Source: JAOUJD01 sp963726405 | Lineage (GTDB): Bacteria > Pseudomonadota > Gammaproteobacteria > Burkholderiales > Burkholderiaceae_F | Reading direction: 5' to 3' | DNA: 64,000 bases | Assembly: GCA_963726405.1 (NCBI GenBank) | Contig: CAVSCF010000003.1 | Location: forward strand, 224,115 to 288,114 | Part shown: in pieces, positions 17,451 through 26,133 of the stretch | Layout: the number at the start of each line of letters is the position of its first letter | Numbering within the stretch: position 1 is the first letter of the stretch | The notes under the pieces: generated by a model | The model's input: only the letters and a program-made list of their open reading frames with translations | Told to the model about the DNA's origin: nothing | Database searches by the model: none | Program-made: the position numbers and the translations under genes

Positions 17451-18853
17451 GCGGCCTGAACGTCCTGATCGTCGACGACGAGCCGGCCATCCGGCAGGTG
17501 CTGACGGCCGCGGTGCGCAAGGCCGGATACAGCGCCGATACGGCGGCGTCGGCGGGGGAGGCTTCGGCCAAGCTCGCGAAAGGCGATTTCGACGTCGTCC
17601 TGTCCGACATCTTCATGCCCGTGACGGACGGCATCGAACTGCTGAAGAACACGCGCACGCAGGGCATCGACGTGCCGTTCATCATGATCACCGGCTTTGC
17701 CTCGGTCGACTCGGCGATCCTCGCCATCAAGGCCGGCGCCTATGACTACATCACGAAGCCGGTGCACCAGGAGGAGATCGTCCACCGGCTGGCGCAGATC
17801 GAGGCGCTCGGCGGCCTGAAGGCGGAGAACAAGGCGCTGCGGCAACTGGCGCTCGCCGAATCGGATCAGCCGTTCCGGTTCACGTCGCCCTCGATGGTCG
17901 AGGTGGACCGGCTGATCACCCGCGTGGCGCCGACCGGCAGCACCGTGCTGATCACCGGCGAGTCCGGCACCGGCAAGGGCCTGACCGCGCACCAGATCCA
18001 CGACCTGTCGCCGCGCGCGGCGGGTCCCTTCATTCCGGTCAACTGCAGTGCCATTCCCGAGAATCTTCTCGAAAGTGAGTTTTTCGGCCACACGAAGGGC
18101 GCCTTCACCAGCGCCGACCGCGCGCGCAAGGGACTGTTCCTGCAGTCGGACAAGGGCACGATCTTCCTCGACGAGATCGGCGACCTGCCGCTGTCGATGC
18201 AGACCAAGCTGCTGCACGTGATCGAGGAAAAGGCCGTGCGGCCGCTGGGCTCCGAGGAAGTGCGGCGCGTCGACACACGGATCATCACCGCGACCAATCG
18301 CGACCTCACGCAGATGGTCGCCGACGGGCGCTTCCGCGAAGACCTCTACTTCCGCCTGTCGGTGTTCCAGATCCGACTGCCGCCCTTGCGCGAGCGGCGG
18401 GCGGACGTCGCGGAATTGGTACGGTTCGTGCTCCGTCGGATCGGGGAGGGATCCGGGGCGAACGCGCTGAGCGTCGACGCGGAAACCGAGGAGATCCTGG
18501 CCAATTACGACTGGCCAGGAAACGTACGGCAGTTGGAGAACGTGCTGCAGCGGGCGGCGATCCTCGCCGATGGCGGGAAGATCACCGTAGCCGATCTGCC
18601 ACCCGAGATTGTGCCGACGATGATGATCGAAAACGAAAGGGCGGCCACACCGCCATTGGGAGGGGGGACCCTGCGCGAGCAGGTGCGCCGCTTCGAGCTG
18701 GCATTGATCCAGCGCGCCATCGAGGAATCGAACGGCGACCGACGACTGGCCGCGGCCCGGCTGGGCATCGGCCTTTCCAGCCTGTATCGAAAACTCGAGG
18801 AGTTCCAGCCCGAGGTGCGCAGCGATGGCAACGGGCGCGACAAAGGCCTCTAG
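17447..18853 (+). CDS. NtrC-type sigma54-dependent response regulator
   Basis: The 468-residue protein starts at GTG 17447, overlapping the kinase-like gene. Residues 1 to about 118 are a receiver domain with the acidic pair DDE, phospho-acceptor Asp in LSDIFMP and Lys in YITKPV. Residues about 140-370 are the AAA+ domain with Walker A GESGTGKG, Walker B TIFLDEIGDLP and the sigma54-contact loop GAFTSA, a Gly-to-Ser variant of GAFTGA. A Fis-type helix-turn-helix (ALIQRAIEESNGDRRLAAARLGI broken by a turn, then SSLYRKL) closes the protein. It activates sigma54 promoters from upstream palindromes. The sites at 206-267 and 14648-14682 are the best candidates. Confidence 0.9.
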   Translation: MSGLNVLIVDDEPAIRQVLTAAVRKAGYSADTAASAGEASAKLAKGDFDVVLSDIFMPVTDGIELLKNTRTQGIDVPFIMITGFASVDSAILAIKAGAYDYITKPVHQEEIVHRLAQIEALGGLKAENKALRQLALAESDQPFRFTSPSMVEVDRLITRVAPTGSTVLITGESGTGKGLTAHQIHDLSPRAAGPFIPVNCSAIPENLLESEFFGHTKGAFTSADRARKGLFLQSDKGTIFLDEIGDLPLSMQTKLLHVIEEKAVRPLGSEEVRRVDTRIITATNRDLTQMVADGRFREDLYFRLSVFQIRLPPLRERRADVAELVRFVLRRIGEGSGANALSVDAETEEILANYDWPGNVRQLENVLQRAAILADGGKITVADLPPEIVPTMMIENERAATPPLGGGTLREQVRRFELALIQRAIEESNGDRRLAAARLGIGLSSLYRKLEEFQPEVRSDGNGRDKGL

Positions 18854-19463
18854 CCTTGTCGCAGGCGCGCTCCTCGCGCTGCTGTCCTTCGCTGCACTGG
18901 CCGGGCCGGATGAAGACTACCGGTCCGCCCTGACTGCGTTCCGGAGCGGTGACATGACCGGGGCAATGACCACCCTGCGCCGAACGTCGGGGCAGGGCCA
19001 CGTCCCGTCGATGGTCCTGCTCGGATACATCCTCGAGCAAGGCAGCCTCGAAGCCGAGGCCGCGCAGATGTATCGCAAGGCCGCCGAGGCAGGCTCGGCG
19101 GACGGGGAAGTAGCGCTCGCAGCCATGCTGGCCGCGGGCAAGGGCGTCAAGCAGGACGTGGCGCAGGCTGTCCGGCTGTACGAAAGCGCGGCGGGACGCG
19201 GCAACGGCGCGGCGATCAACGTGCTGGCCCAGGCGTACATCAGCGGCACCCTCGGTTTCACCCGGGACAAGCGCAACAACGCGCGGGCCATCGAGGCGCT
19301 CGAGCGCGCTGCCCGACAGGGCTACGAGCCCGCGGTCGTGGAATTGAATCGCGCCTACACGGAAGGCGATTACGGACTGTCGGCCGACGCGGTCCAGGCG
19401 GCGCGCTGGGTGCCGAAGCCGGTCGCGCCGCCGAAGGCAGCGGCCAAGGAAAGCAGGAAGTGA
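18825..19463 (+). CDS. Sel1-repeat (TPR-like) periplasmic protein
   Basis: The ATG at 18825 lies inside the end of the regulator gene, so the two are coupled. The 212-residue product has a signal peptide (ending AALAGP) and three to four Sel1 repeats, for example GYILEQGSLEAEAAQMYRKA and MLAAGKGVKQDVAQAVRLYE, then a basic Pro/Lys tail. It resembles the minus-strand Sel1 protein at 15440-15955 in kind but is not a close copy. A scaffold role near the cytochromes is likely; no enzyme motif is present. Confidence 0.85.
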   Translation: MATGATKASSLVAGALLALLSFAALAGPDEDYRSALTAFRSGDMTGAMTTLRRTSGQGHVPSMVLLGYILEQGSLEAEAAQMYRKAAEAGSADGEVALAAMLAAGKGVKQDVAQAVRLYESAAGRGNGAAINVLAQAYISGTLGFTRDKRNNARAIEALERAARQGYEPAVVELNRAYTEGDYGLSADAVQAARWVPKPVAPPKAAAKESRK

Positions 19464-19774
19464 TGCGTGCGCGTCTCGTGGTGAGCGCCGGGTCGCTGTT
19501 GCTCGCCATGGCGTCGTCACCCGCCGTGGCGGCGGACACGGCCAAGGGTGGCCAGCTCTATTCAAAACACTGCGCCGCTTGCCATGGCTCCAATGGAGTC
19601 CCGGCCATGCCGAGCACCCCGAATTTCACCCAACCGCAAACGATGATGCGCCCGGACCCGTACTTCGCGAACGTGATCCGCAACGGACGGATGACGATGC
19701 CCGGGTACCGTGGTGTCCTGAAGGACGGCGAGATCTACGACGTGATTGCCTATATGCGGACGCTGCTCAGATGA
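19463..19774 (+). CDS. Small soluble class I cytochrome c (one haem)
   Basis: The ATG at 19463 overlaps the previous stop (TGATG). A GTG three bases earlier is an alternative start. The 103-residue protein has a signal peptide (ending AVAAD), one haem site CAACH followed by GSNG, and an axial Met in MTMPGYRG. This is a typical c-type electron carrier of about 8-9 kDa once mature. It is the only small monohaem carrier in the locus, so it may link the multihaem conduit to a terminal oxidase or a cytochrome bc1 complex. The stop overlaps the next start (ATGA). Confidence 0.9.
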   Translation: MRARLVVSAGSLLLAMASSPAVAADTAKGGQLYSKHCAACHGSNGVPAMPSTPNFTQPQTMMRPDPYFANVIRNGRMTMPGYRGVLKDGEIYDVIAYMRTLLR

Positions 19775-20820
19775 TCGGTCGCTTTCTCGCGTTATCGGTG
19801 CTGCTCGCGATCGGCGGCTCCGCGCTCGCCCAGCCCCTCAAGGTCAAGGAGGTTTTCGAGGTCGGCCCGAACGTCTACGTCCGCGCGCTCACGCCGGAAC
19901 CGAAGCGCAACGTGCTGTGGGTCGGCACGTCGAGCGGCGTGCACGAGGTCGATCTCAAGACGAGCCAGGTACGCAACACGTTCACGCGCAAGGACGGCCT
20001 GGCCAACGAGTACGTGTTCGCGGTGGGCGTCGACCGCGACGGCTACAAGTGGTTCGGCACCAACGCGGGCGGCACGTCACGCTACCGCGACGGTCAGTGG
20101 AAGACGTTCTTCCCGATGCACGGCCTGGCCGACTACTGGATCTATTCGTTCGCCAGCCAGAAGGACGGCTCGTTCTGGATCGGCACCTGGGCCGGCGTGA
20201 ATCGCTACAACCCGAAGTCGGGCAAGTTCACGACCTACATGAAGGAACTGATCAACGAGTGGGTCTACGGCATCTCGGTCGACGCGAAGGACCGGGTGTG
20301 GTTCGGCACCGAGGGCGGCGTGTCGATGTACGACGGCAAGGCGTGGCGTTCGTGGACGCACAAGGACGGCCTGGGCGCGCCCAACCGCGAGAACCTGCCA
20401 CCGAGCGCGAACACCGGGCTCGGCACGCGCGCGCGGCACGATCTCTCGGTCTCGGCCGCCGCCGAAAGCACGTCGACCTACAACCCGAACTACGTCTTCT
20501 CGATCATCGCCGCGCGCGATGGTGCGGTGTGGGCCGGCACGTGGGGCGGCGGAGCCGCGCGCTTCGACGGCAAGACCTGGTCCAACCTCACCACCGCCGA
20601 AGGCCTGGCGGGCAACATCGTGTACAGCATCGCCGAGCAACCGGACGGCGTGCTGTGGTTCGGCACGAACAAGGGCGTGTCGCGCTACGACGGCAAGGCC
20701 TGGACGAACTTCGGCAAGCAGGAGGGCCTGCTCGAGGAGCATGTCTACGCCGTCGCGATCGCGCCGAACGGCGACGTCTGGGCTGGGACCAAGCGCGGTG
20801 TCGCGCGCATCGGCAAGTAG
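19771..20820 (+). CDS. Stand-alone Reg_prop beta-propeller protein, secreted
   Basis: The 349-residue protein has a signal peptide (ending SALAQP) and at least seven Reg_prop-type blades, each reading roughly (V/L)W(V/F)GT..GV..Y....W..(F/Y)...(G/D)GL. It lacks any kinase, receiver or DNA-binding part, although these repeats are best known as the sensor half of hybrid two-component proteins. An insert of about 35 residues (from GLGAPNRENLPPS to TYNPNYV) interrupts one blade. The next gene carries an unrelated insert at the same place between the same flanks (GLGAP and YNPNY). It probably acts in the periplasm or at the surface as a binding or assembly platform. Confidence 0.8.
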   Translation: MIGRFLALSVLLAIGGSALAQPLKVKEVFEVGPNVYVRALTPEPKRNVLWVGTSSGVHEVDLKTSQVRNTFTRKDGLANEYVFAVGVDRDGYKWFGTNAGGTSRYRDGQWKTFFPMHGLADYWIYSFASQKDGSFWIGTWAGVNRYNPKSGKFTTYMKELINEWVYGISVDAKDRVWFGTEGGVSMYDGKAWRSWTHKDGLGAPNRENLPPSANTGLGTRARHDLSVSAAAESTSTYNPNYVFSIIAARDGAVWAGTWGGGAARFDGKTWSNLTTAEGLAGNIVYSIAEQPDGVLWFGTNKGVSRYDGKAWTNFGKQEGLLEEHVYAVAIAPNGDVWAGTKRGVARIGK

Positions 20821-20844
20821 GCCAGGGAAGGGGACGCAGGAACA

Positions 20845-22092
20845 ATGAACAACGGACAGCGGGCGCTCGTCATCGGGGTCGCCGCGGTGGCGATTGCCGT
20901 CGGGCTCGGGGGGGCCTACCTGCTCGGCCGGCAGTCGTCGTTTCCGGCGGCCGACGCGGCGACCGCGGTGAAGCCGGCGCTGCCCGGCACCCTTCCACCG
21001 ATCACCGACGGCAAGGCCGCCGAACCGCAGCGCGAAGGCAAGGTCGAGGTCGACAAGAGCCGCCAGTTCGTCCACTTCCGCGTGGGCAACAAGAACGTCA
21101 AGCGCATTCACGTCGATGGCGACGTCGTCTGGGTCGGCACCTCCGGCGGGCTGATCCGATACAACAACCGCACCGACGAGTTCAAGCTGTTCGACACCAA
21201 GAGCGGCCTGCTGTCCAACGGGATCTTCCACGTCGGCCCGCTCGACGACCGCATCGTCCTGGGCACCTACGGGGGCGGCATGGCGCTGATGAACCCCGCC
21301 TCGGAGCAGTGGGAGACCTACAACATCCCCGAAGGCCTCGGCGACGCGTTCGTGTACGACGTCCTGAAGGTCGCCAACGGCGACGTCTGGATCGCCACCT
21401 GGTCGGGCGCCAACCGCGTGCGCAAGGGCGAACTGAAGAACCGCGCGAGCTGGGACCTCTACACGGTCGACAACACCAAAGGCGGACTGCCGAACGACTG
21501 GGTGTACGGACTCGCGGAAGGAAAGGACGGCGTGATCTGGGTGGCGACCGAAGGCGGATTGGCCCGCTTCAAGGACGGCAAGTGGACCAACTGGAACCAC
21601 AAGAGCGGCCTGGGCGCGCCGTACGATGCGGTCAAGGCCGACATCCAGTACAAGAGCGATCCGTCGAAGGCCTCGCAGCATCACGCGCAGCAGAAGGAAG
21701 AGATGGGGCTGCAGGACGTCAACGTCGCCTACAACCCCAACTACATCGTGTCGCTCGCCGTCGACAAGGACGGCATCGTGTGGGCGGGCACGTGGGGCGG
21801 CGGGCTCGCGCGGTTCGACGGACGCAAGTTCCGCAACTTCACCGTGACGGACGGGCTGCCGGGCAACCACGTCTTCATGCTGCACATCGACCGCAAGGAC
21901 CGGCTGTGGATCGGCACGAACAACGGCCTGGCGCTGCGCCAGCCGGACGGGAAGTTCAAGGTGATGAACACCCACGACGGGCTTTTCTCCAGTGCCGTGT
22001 TCTCGATGGACACCGGCGCGGACGGCACGCTGTGGGTCGGCAGTTACGGCGGCGTCGCGCGCATCCAGGCGCCGCAGGGCGCCGGGCGGTAG
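20845..22092 (+). CDS. Membrane-anchored Reg_prop beta-propeller protein, paralogue of the preceding gene
   Basis: This 415-residue protein begins with a membrane helix (ALVIGVAAVAIAVGLGGAYLLG) that looks like an uncleaved anchor, then a Pro/Ala linker, then seven or more Reg_prop blades (VVWVGTSGGLIRYN, DVWIATWSGANRV, VIWVATEGGLARF, IVWAGTWGGGLARF, LWIGTNNGLALR). One blade carries an insert containing SKASQHHAQQ, placed exactly where the sibling has its own insert. The pair could form one anchored and one soluble receptor half. The gene starts 24 bases after its sibling, with AAGGGGACGCAGGAACA upstream. Confidence 0.8.
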   Translation: MNNGQRALVIGVAAVAIAVGLGGAYLLGRQSSFPAADAATAVKPALPGTLPPITDGKAAEPQREGKVEVDKSRQFVHFRVGNKNVKRIHVDGDVVWVGTSGGLIRYNNRTDEFKLFDTKSGLLSNGIFHVGPLDDRIVLGTYGGGMALMNPASEQWETYNIPEGLGDAFVYDVLKVANGDVWIATWSGANRVRKGELKNRASWDLYTVDNTKGGLPNDWVYGLAEGKDGVIWVATEGGLARFKDGKWTNWNHKSGLGAPYDAVKADIQYKSDPSKASQHHAQQKEEMGLQDVNVAYNPNYIVSLAVDKDGIVWAGTWGGGLARFDGRKFRNFTVTDGLPGNHVFMLHIDRKDRLWIGTNNGLALRQPDGKFKVMNTHDGLFSSAVFSMDTGADGTLWVGSYGGVARIQAPQGAGR

Positions 22093-22171
22093 GCAGGGCA
22101 GGGAATAACGACAACCAGCCGCGCGTTTGCGGCGCGTGACGAAGCGAGGCACCGGCGGTGGAGAGGGGGCA

Positions 22172-24937
22172 ATGAGCGAGTCGTCGCGCGGGTCGGGGCT
22201 GCGCGGGAGCGATCCCCTGGAGCTCCCGGCAAGCCTCTTCTCGGCTCTGATCGAAATCGCCGACGACGCGGTCGTCGTGATCGACGACGCGCAGTGCATC
22301 CTGCTGTTCAATCGCGGCGCCGAACGGATGTTCGGCTACAGCGCTGCCGAGGTCGTGGGCGAATCGCTGACGTTGCTGATGCCGAGCGGCGCCGCCGAGC
22401 GGCATGCCTCGCACGTCAGGGACTTCGGCGCCCAGCGGCCGAGCGCCCGCCGGATGGGGGACCGCGCGGGCATCAGCGGCAAGCGTGCGAACGGCGAGCT
22501 CTTCGCCGCCGAAGCGTCGATTTCACACGTCGACGTCAACGGCCTGCGCTACTACGCGGCGATCGTGCGCGACGTGTCGGAACGCCAGCGGTACGAGGAA
22601 GCGCTGGCCGCGAGCGAGGCGCGCTTCCGCACGCTGGCCGAAAGCGCGCCGGTCGGCATCTTCCACACCGACAGCGCGGGGGATTGCCTCTACGTCAATT
22701 CGCGCTGGGCCGACATGGCCGGCATGCGCCTGAACGAGGCGATGGGGGAAGGGTGGACGCGCGCGTTGCACCCGGACGACCGCGGCCGGGTGTACGAGGC
22801 GTGGCGCGCCGCGATCGCGGCGAGCGCGCCCTTCCAGGGCGAGTTCCGTTTCCTGCGGCCCGATGGCCGTGAAACATGGGTGCTCGGGCATTTCGTTCCG
22901 GTGCAGCTCAACAGCTACGGCGATCGCGGCTACATCGGGACGACCACGGACATCACCGAGCGGAAACTCCAGTCCGCGGTGCTCGAGCAGGCCAAGCAGG
23001 AAGCGGAGCAGGCCGCGCGGGCGAAGAGCCTGTTCCTCGCGAACATGAGCCACGAGATCCGCACGCCGCTGAATGCGGTGATCGGCATGACGAGCCTGCT
23101 GATGGACACGCCGATCTCCGACGAGCAGAAGGACCTCGCGCAGACGATCCGCGCGAGCGGCGAGGCGCTGCTCGCGATCATCAACGACATCCTCGATTAC
23201 TCGAAGGCCGACCTCGGCAAGCTCGAGCTCGAGCACCAGGCGTTCGACCTGCGGCGCACGGTCGAGGACTCGCTCGACCTCCTGGCGCCGGGCGCCGCGG
23301 TGAAGTCGCTGAACCTCGCGTACTTCATCGAGGAGGGCGTGCCGGAAACGCTGGTGGGCGACGTGACGCGCCTGCGGCAGATCCTCGTGAACCTCATCAG
23401 CAACGCCGTGAAGTTCACGCACCAGGGCGAAGTCGTGGTGAACGTCGACGGCCGCGTGAGCGACGACGGGCGCTACCGGCTGCACGTGTCGGTGCGCGAC
23501 ACCGGGATCGGCATTCCGCGCGAGCGCCTGCCGTACCTGTTCCAGTCGTTCACGCAGGTCGACTCCTCGACCACGCGCAAGTACGGCGGCACGGGGCTGG
23601 GCCTGGCGATCAGCAAGCGGCTCGCGGAACTGATGGGCGGCAGCGCCTGGGCCGAGAGCGAACCGGGACTGGGATCCACGTTTCACTTCACCGCCGAAGT
23701 CGAGGCCGCGCCGAATCGCGAATCGCACTTCCTGCGGCAGCAGGCGCCCGCGCTCGCCGGCAAGCGCGTGCTGATCGTCGACGACAACACCACCAACCGC
23801 CGCATCCTGGTGAAGCAGAGCCTGCTGTGGGGCCTGCTGCCGAGCGCGAACCCGTCGGCGGCCGAAGCGCTCGACCTGATCCGCCACGGCCACGGCTTCG
23901 ACATCGCGATCCTCGACATGGGGATGCCGGACATGGACGGCATCGACCTCGCGTGGGAGATCCGCAAGTACCGCGACCCGAGTTCGCTGCCGATCGTGCT
24001 CCTGACGTCGATGGGCACCCGCATCAGCGCCGCGACGGACCCCGAGCTCGGGCTCGCGGCCTTCGTCTACAAGCCGATCAAGCCAGCGCAGTTGTATCGG
24101 GTGCTCCTGGACGCGCTCGGTGGAACGTCCACCCCAAGCCCCGACGCCGAGCGAGAGACACCGGCGCTCAGCCTGGCCCTCGCGGATCAACTGCCGCTGC
24201 GCATCCTCGTGGCCGAGGACAACGCGGTGAACCAGAAGGTGGTGATGCGCCTGCTGGAACGAATGGGCTATCGGGCCGACATCGCCGCCAACGGGCTGGA
24301 AGTGCTCGATGCGATCGAGCGCCAGCCCTACGACGTGATCCTGATGGACATCCAGATGCCGGAAATGGACGGCATCGAGGCCGCGCGCCGCATCTTCCAG
24401 CGTCGCGACCGCCACGAGGCGCCGCGCCTGATCGCGATGACGGCCAATGCCATGCCGGGCGACCGTGAACTCGCGTTGTCCGTCGGCATGGAAGGCTACC
24501 TGACCAAGCCCATCGATCTTTCGACGCTGCGCCAGGCCTTGCTCGGCCTGCGCACGCAAGGCGAGTTGAACGGGCAGGCGGCCATGCAGTCGCTCGACAT
24601 TCACCGGCTCGACGAGCTGGCCGCGTTCGACGCCGGCGACGGCGGACGGCTCGTGCGCGAACTGATCGATCTGTTCATCGCCGACTCGCCGGCCCACATG
24701 CGCAACCTGTGGACGTCGTTTGGCGGACGCGATGCGTCGGGGTTGCGTGCCTCGGCGCACCGTTTTTCGTCCAGCGTCGAGAACATCGGCGCCCGCCGGA
24801 TGGCGTTCCTATGCGCCGAACTCGAGCGGTGCGGCCAGACGGACAACCTCGTCGATGCGCAGCCGCTCCTGACTCAACTGACGCAGGAGCTCGAACGGGT
24901 CAGGGCGCTTCTGGAGCGCGAGCGCAATCGGTTCTGA
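22172..24937 (+). CDS. Hybrid sensor histidine kinase, PAS-PAS-HisKA-HATPase-REC-REC-Hpt
   Basis: The frame is open from 22127, but GAGAGGGGGC precedes the ATG at 22172, giving 921 residues. Two PAS domains lie at about 20-130 and 145-270, with no membrane helix, so sensing is cytosolic. The H-box NMSHEIRTPLN is near residue 294. Intact N, G1 and G2 boxes follow (LISNAVKF, DTGIGIP, GTGLGLAIS). Two receivers begin near 532 (VLIVDDN) and 677 (ILVAEDN), with Asp in AILDMGMP and ILMDIQMP. A C-terminal Hpt domain has its His in SAHRFSSSVENIGA near residue 862, but lacks the usual Lys three residues later. It ends the locus and may be the working kinase that supplies phosphate to the NtrC-type regulator. 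Confidence 0.9.
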   Translation: MSESSRGSGLRGSDPLELPASLFSALIEIADDAVVVIDDAQCILLFNRGAERMFGYSAAEVVGESLTLLMPSGAAERHASHVRDFGAQRPSARRMGDRAGISGKRANGELFAAEASISHVDVNGLRYYAAIVRDVSERQRYEEALAASEARFRTLAESAPVGIFHTDSAGDCLYVNSRWADMAGMRLNEAMGEGWTRALHPDDRGRVYEAWRAAIAASAPFQGEFRFLRPDGRETWVLGHFVPVQLNSYGDRGYIGTTTDITERKLQSAVLEQAKQEAEQAARAKSLFLANMSHEIRTPLNAVIGMTSLLMDTPISDEQKDLAQTIRASGEALLAIINDILDYSKADLGKLELEHQAFDLRRTVEDSLDLLAPGAAVKSLNLAYFIEEGVPETLVGDVTRLRQILVNLISNAVKFTHQGEVVVNVDGRVSDDGRYRLHVSVRDTGIGIPRERLPYLFQSFTQVDSSTTRKYGGTGLGLAISKRLAELMGGSAWAESEPGLGSTFHFTAEVEAAPNRESHFLRQQAPALAGKRVLIVDDNTTNRRILVKQSLLWGLLPSANPSAAEALDLIRHGHGFDIAILDMGMPDMDGIDLAWEIRKYRDPSSLPIVLLTSMGTRISAATDPELGLAAFVYKPIKPAQLYRVLLDALGGTSTPSPDAERETPALSLALADQLPLRILVAEDNAVNQKVVMRLLERMGYRADIAANGLEVLDAIERQPYDVILMDIQMPEMDGIEAARRIFQRRDRHEAPRLIAMTANAMPGDRELALSVGMEGYLTKPIDLSTLRQALLGLRTQGELNGQAAMQSLDIHRLDELAAFDAGDGGRLVRELIDLFIADSPAHMRNLWTSFGGRDASGLRASAHRFSSSVENIGARRMAFLCAELERCGQTDNLVDAQPLLTQLTQELERVRALLERERNRF

Positions 24938-25285
24938 GGGCCGATTTGTGCTGAGTCCGGGGTGGACACATGGATCCGAGGATGCGCATAATGTGCATTA
25001 TGTCAACTCAAGGATTCGTTTCGCTTCCGGGGATTGCGCGGGCAGCCTATTCGCCGCGAGTCTATCGCGGCTGGAAACGCTGATCGGTTTCTACTGTCAC
25101 CGCGGCCGATGTCGAAGTGAAAGCTCGCGACGTGTGCCGGATGGCCGAATTGCGTCCACTTGCGTCATCCGATTCCGGCCTTCGCGCGTTAGTTAACCGC
25201 CTGCCGCCCATCGCTTGCGCTGCTCGCCAAGTCGCCAGGTTCGCCGGACGGCCAGAGAAATGTCCAACCACCAGAAAGTGAACCG
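24938..25285. other. Intergenic region with one palindrome
   Basis: These 348 bases separate the cytochrome locus from the next region. I see no convincing gene. The one clear element is the inverted repeat annotated at 24987-25002. Confidence 0.5.
24987..25002. promoter_or_regulatory. Perfect 7-bp inverted repeat, possible operator
   Basis: CATAATG-TG-CATTATG is a perfect palindrome in AT-rich sequence, about 280 bp before the next gene. It is the size of a transcription factor half-site pair. No regulator can be assigned. Confidence 0.35.
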
Positions 25286-25762
25286 ATGAACAAGATCACA
25301 ATCGCCGCGCTCGCCGCGCTCGCCGCCCTTAGCACCTACGCCCAGGCGCAAGCGCCCGCAACTCCCGCCCCGGCCCCGGCCGCACCGATGGCCGCTCCGG
25401 CTCCGGCCCCGGCTGCCAAGGCTCCGGCGCCCGCCGCCAAGGCTCCGGCGCCCGCTGCCAAGGCCGGGACCGCCAGTACCGACCCCATCGTCCAGTCGCG
25501 CATGGCGCGCCGTGACGCCGACGCCGCGTTCAACAAAGCCCAGGCGGCTGCGCGCAAGGAACGCGACGACAAGGTCAACGCCGCCGTGGAAGCGGCCCTG
25601 AAGGACCCGAAGAACGCCGGCAAGGATCCGCTGGTGCTCCGCCGTCAGACCCGCGACCAGGCGCGTGCCGCCACGCGCGCAGACTACGATGCGGCCATCA
25701 AGGCTGCGCGTACCGAGCGTGACGCCGCGCGCGCCGCCGCGGCGAGCCTGGCCAAGAAGTAA
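25286..25762 (+). CDS. Small secreted Ala/Pro/Lys-rich protein
   Basis: The 158-residue protein has a signal peptide (ending YAQAQ). A low-complexity region built from AAPAPA and three AAKAPAP units follows (residues about 20-65, with a 21-bp tandem DNA repeat near 25418-25460), then a charged helical domain rich in Arg, Asp and Ala (QSRMARRDADAAFNKAQ). No catalytic or binding motif is seen. The arrangement suggests a flexible Pro/Ala stalk carrying a helical bundle in the periplasm. I do not recognise a family. A strong terminator follows, so it is a single-gene unit. Confidence 0.7.
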   Translation: MNKITIAALAALAALSTYAQAQAPATPAPAPAAPMAAPAPAPAAKAPAPAAKAPAPAAKAGTASTDPIVQSRMARRDADAAFNKAQAAARKERDDKVNAAVEAALKDPKNAGKDPLVLRRQTRDQARAATRADYDAAIKAARTERDAARAAAASLAKK

Positions 25763-25766
25763 GACC

Positions 25767-25797
25767 GAGCGGGACGCGCCAGCGTGGCGCGTCCCGC
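25767..25797 (+). terminator. Perfect hairpin terminator
   Basis: AGCGGGACGCGCCA pairs perfectly with TGGCGCGTCCCGCT over a GCG loop, five bases after the stop codon of the Ala/Pro-rich gene. There is no long T-run, but the 14-bp GC stem is very strong. Confidence 0.7.
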
Positions 25798-26133
25798 TGC
25801 CTGATTCCTGCTTTGGGTTACGACGGCAGGAAATGCACCGGCCACGCGGCCGTCGCCCGCTCCGCCCCCCTGCCCCTAACGCTGCTCTTTCACGCTCCAT
25901 CCTCGAGCGGCGCAAAGTCAACGCACCTGTCGATTTCTTTCAGCCCATCCGGGAATTGCCGGCGCCTGCGCTCCAGAGGTAAGACGCTTTCCGACCCAAT
26001 TGCCGGAGAACAGTGCACCGGTTGCAGGATTGTGCCGGAGGCCAGTCCATCTGGAGCGTGTTGAGCCTTAGTCAAGCGGGCACCCGCTGTTCACGTCGGG
26101 CTTCGCGCAGCCCTGCAAACGCCAGGAGAACTC
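25798..26133. other. Intergenic region without a recognisable gene
   Basis: Open frames here have no start context and no protein-like composition. Only the ribosome binding site of the next gene (AGGAGA near 26122) stands out. Confidence 0.5.

Noticed and set aside
24948..25196. Short open frame after the hybrid kinase
   Set aside because: No ribosome binding site and no protein-like composition.
25418..25465. Short tandem repeat as a microsatellite or CRISPR-like element
   Set aside because: It lies inside the gene and encodes a regular AAKAPAP repeat, so it is a coding low-complexity region.
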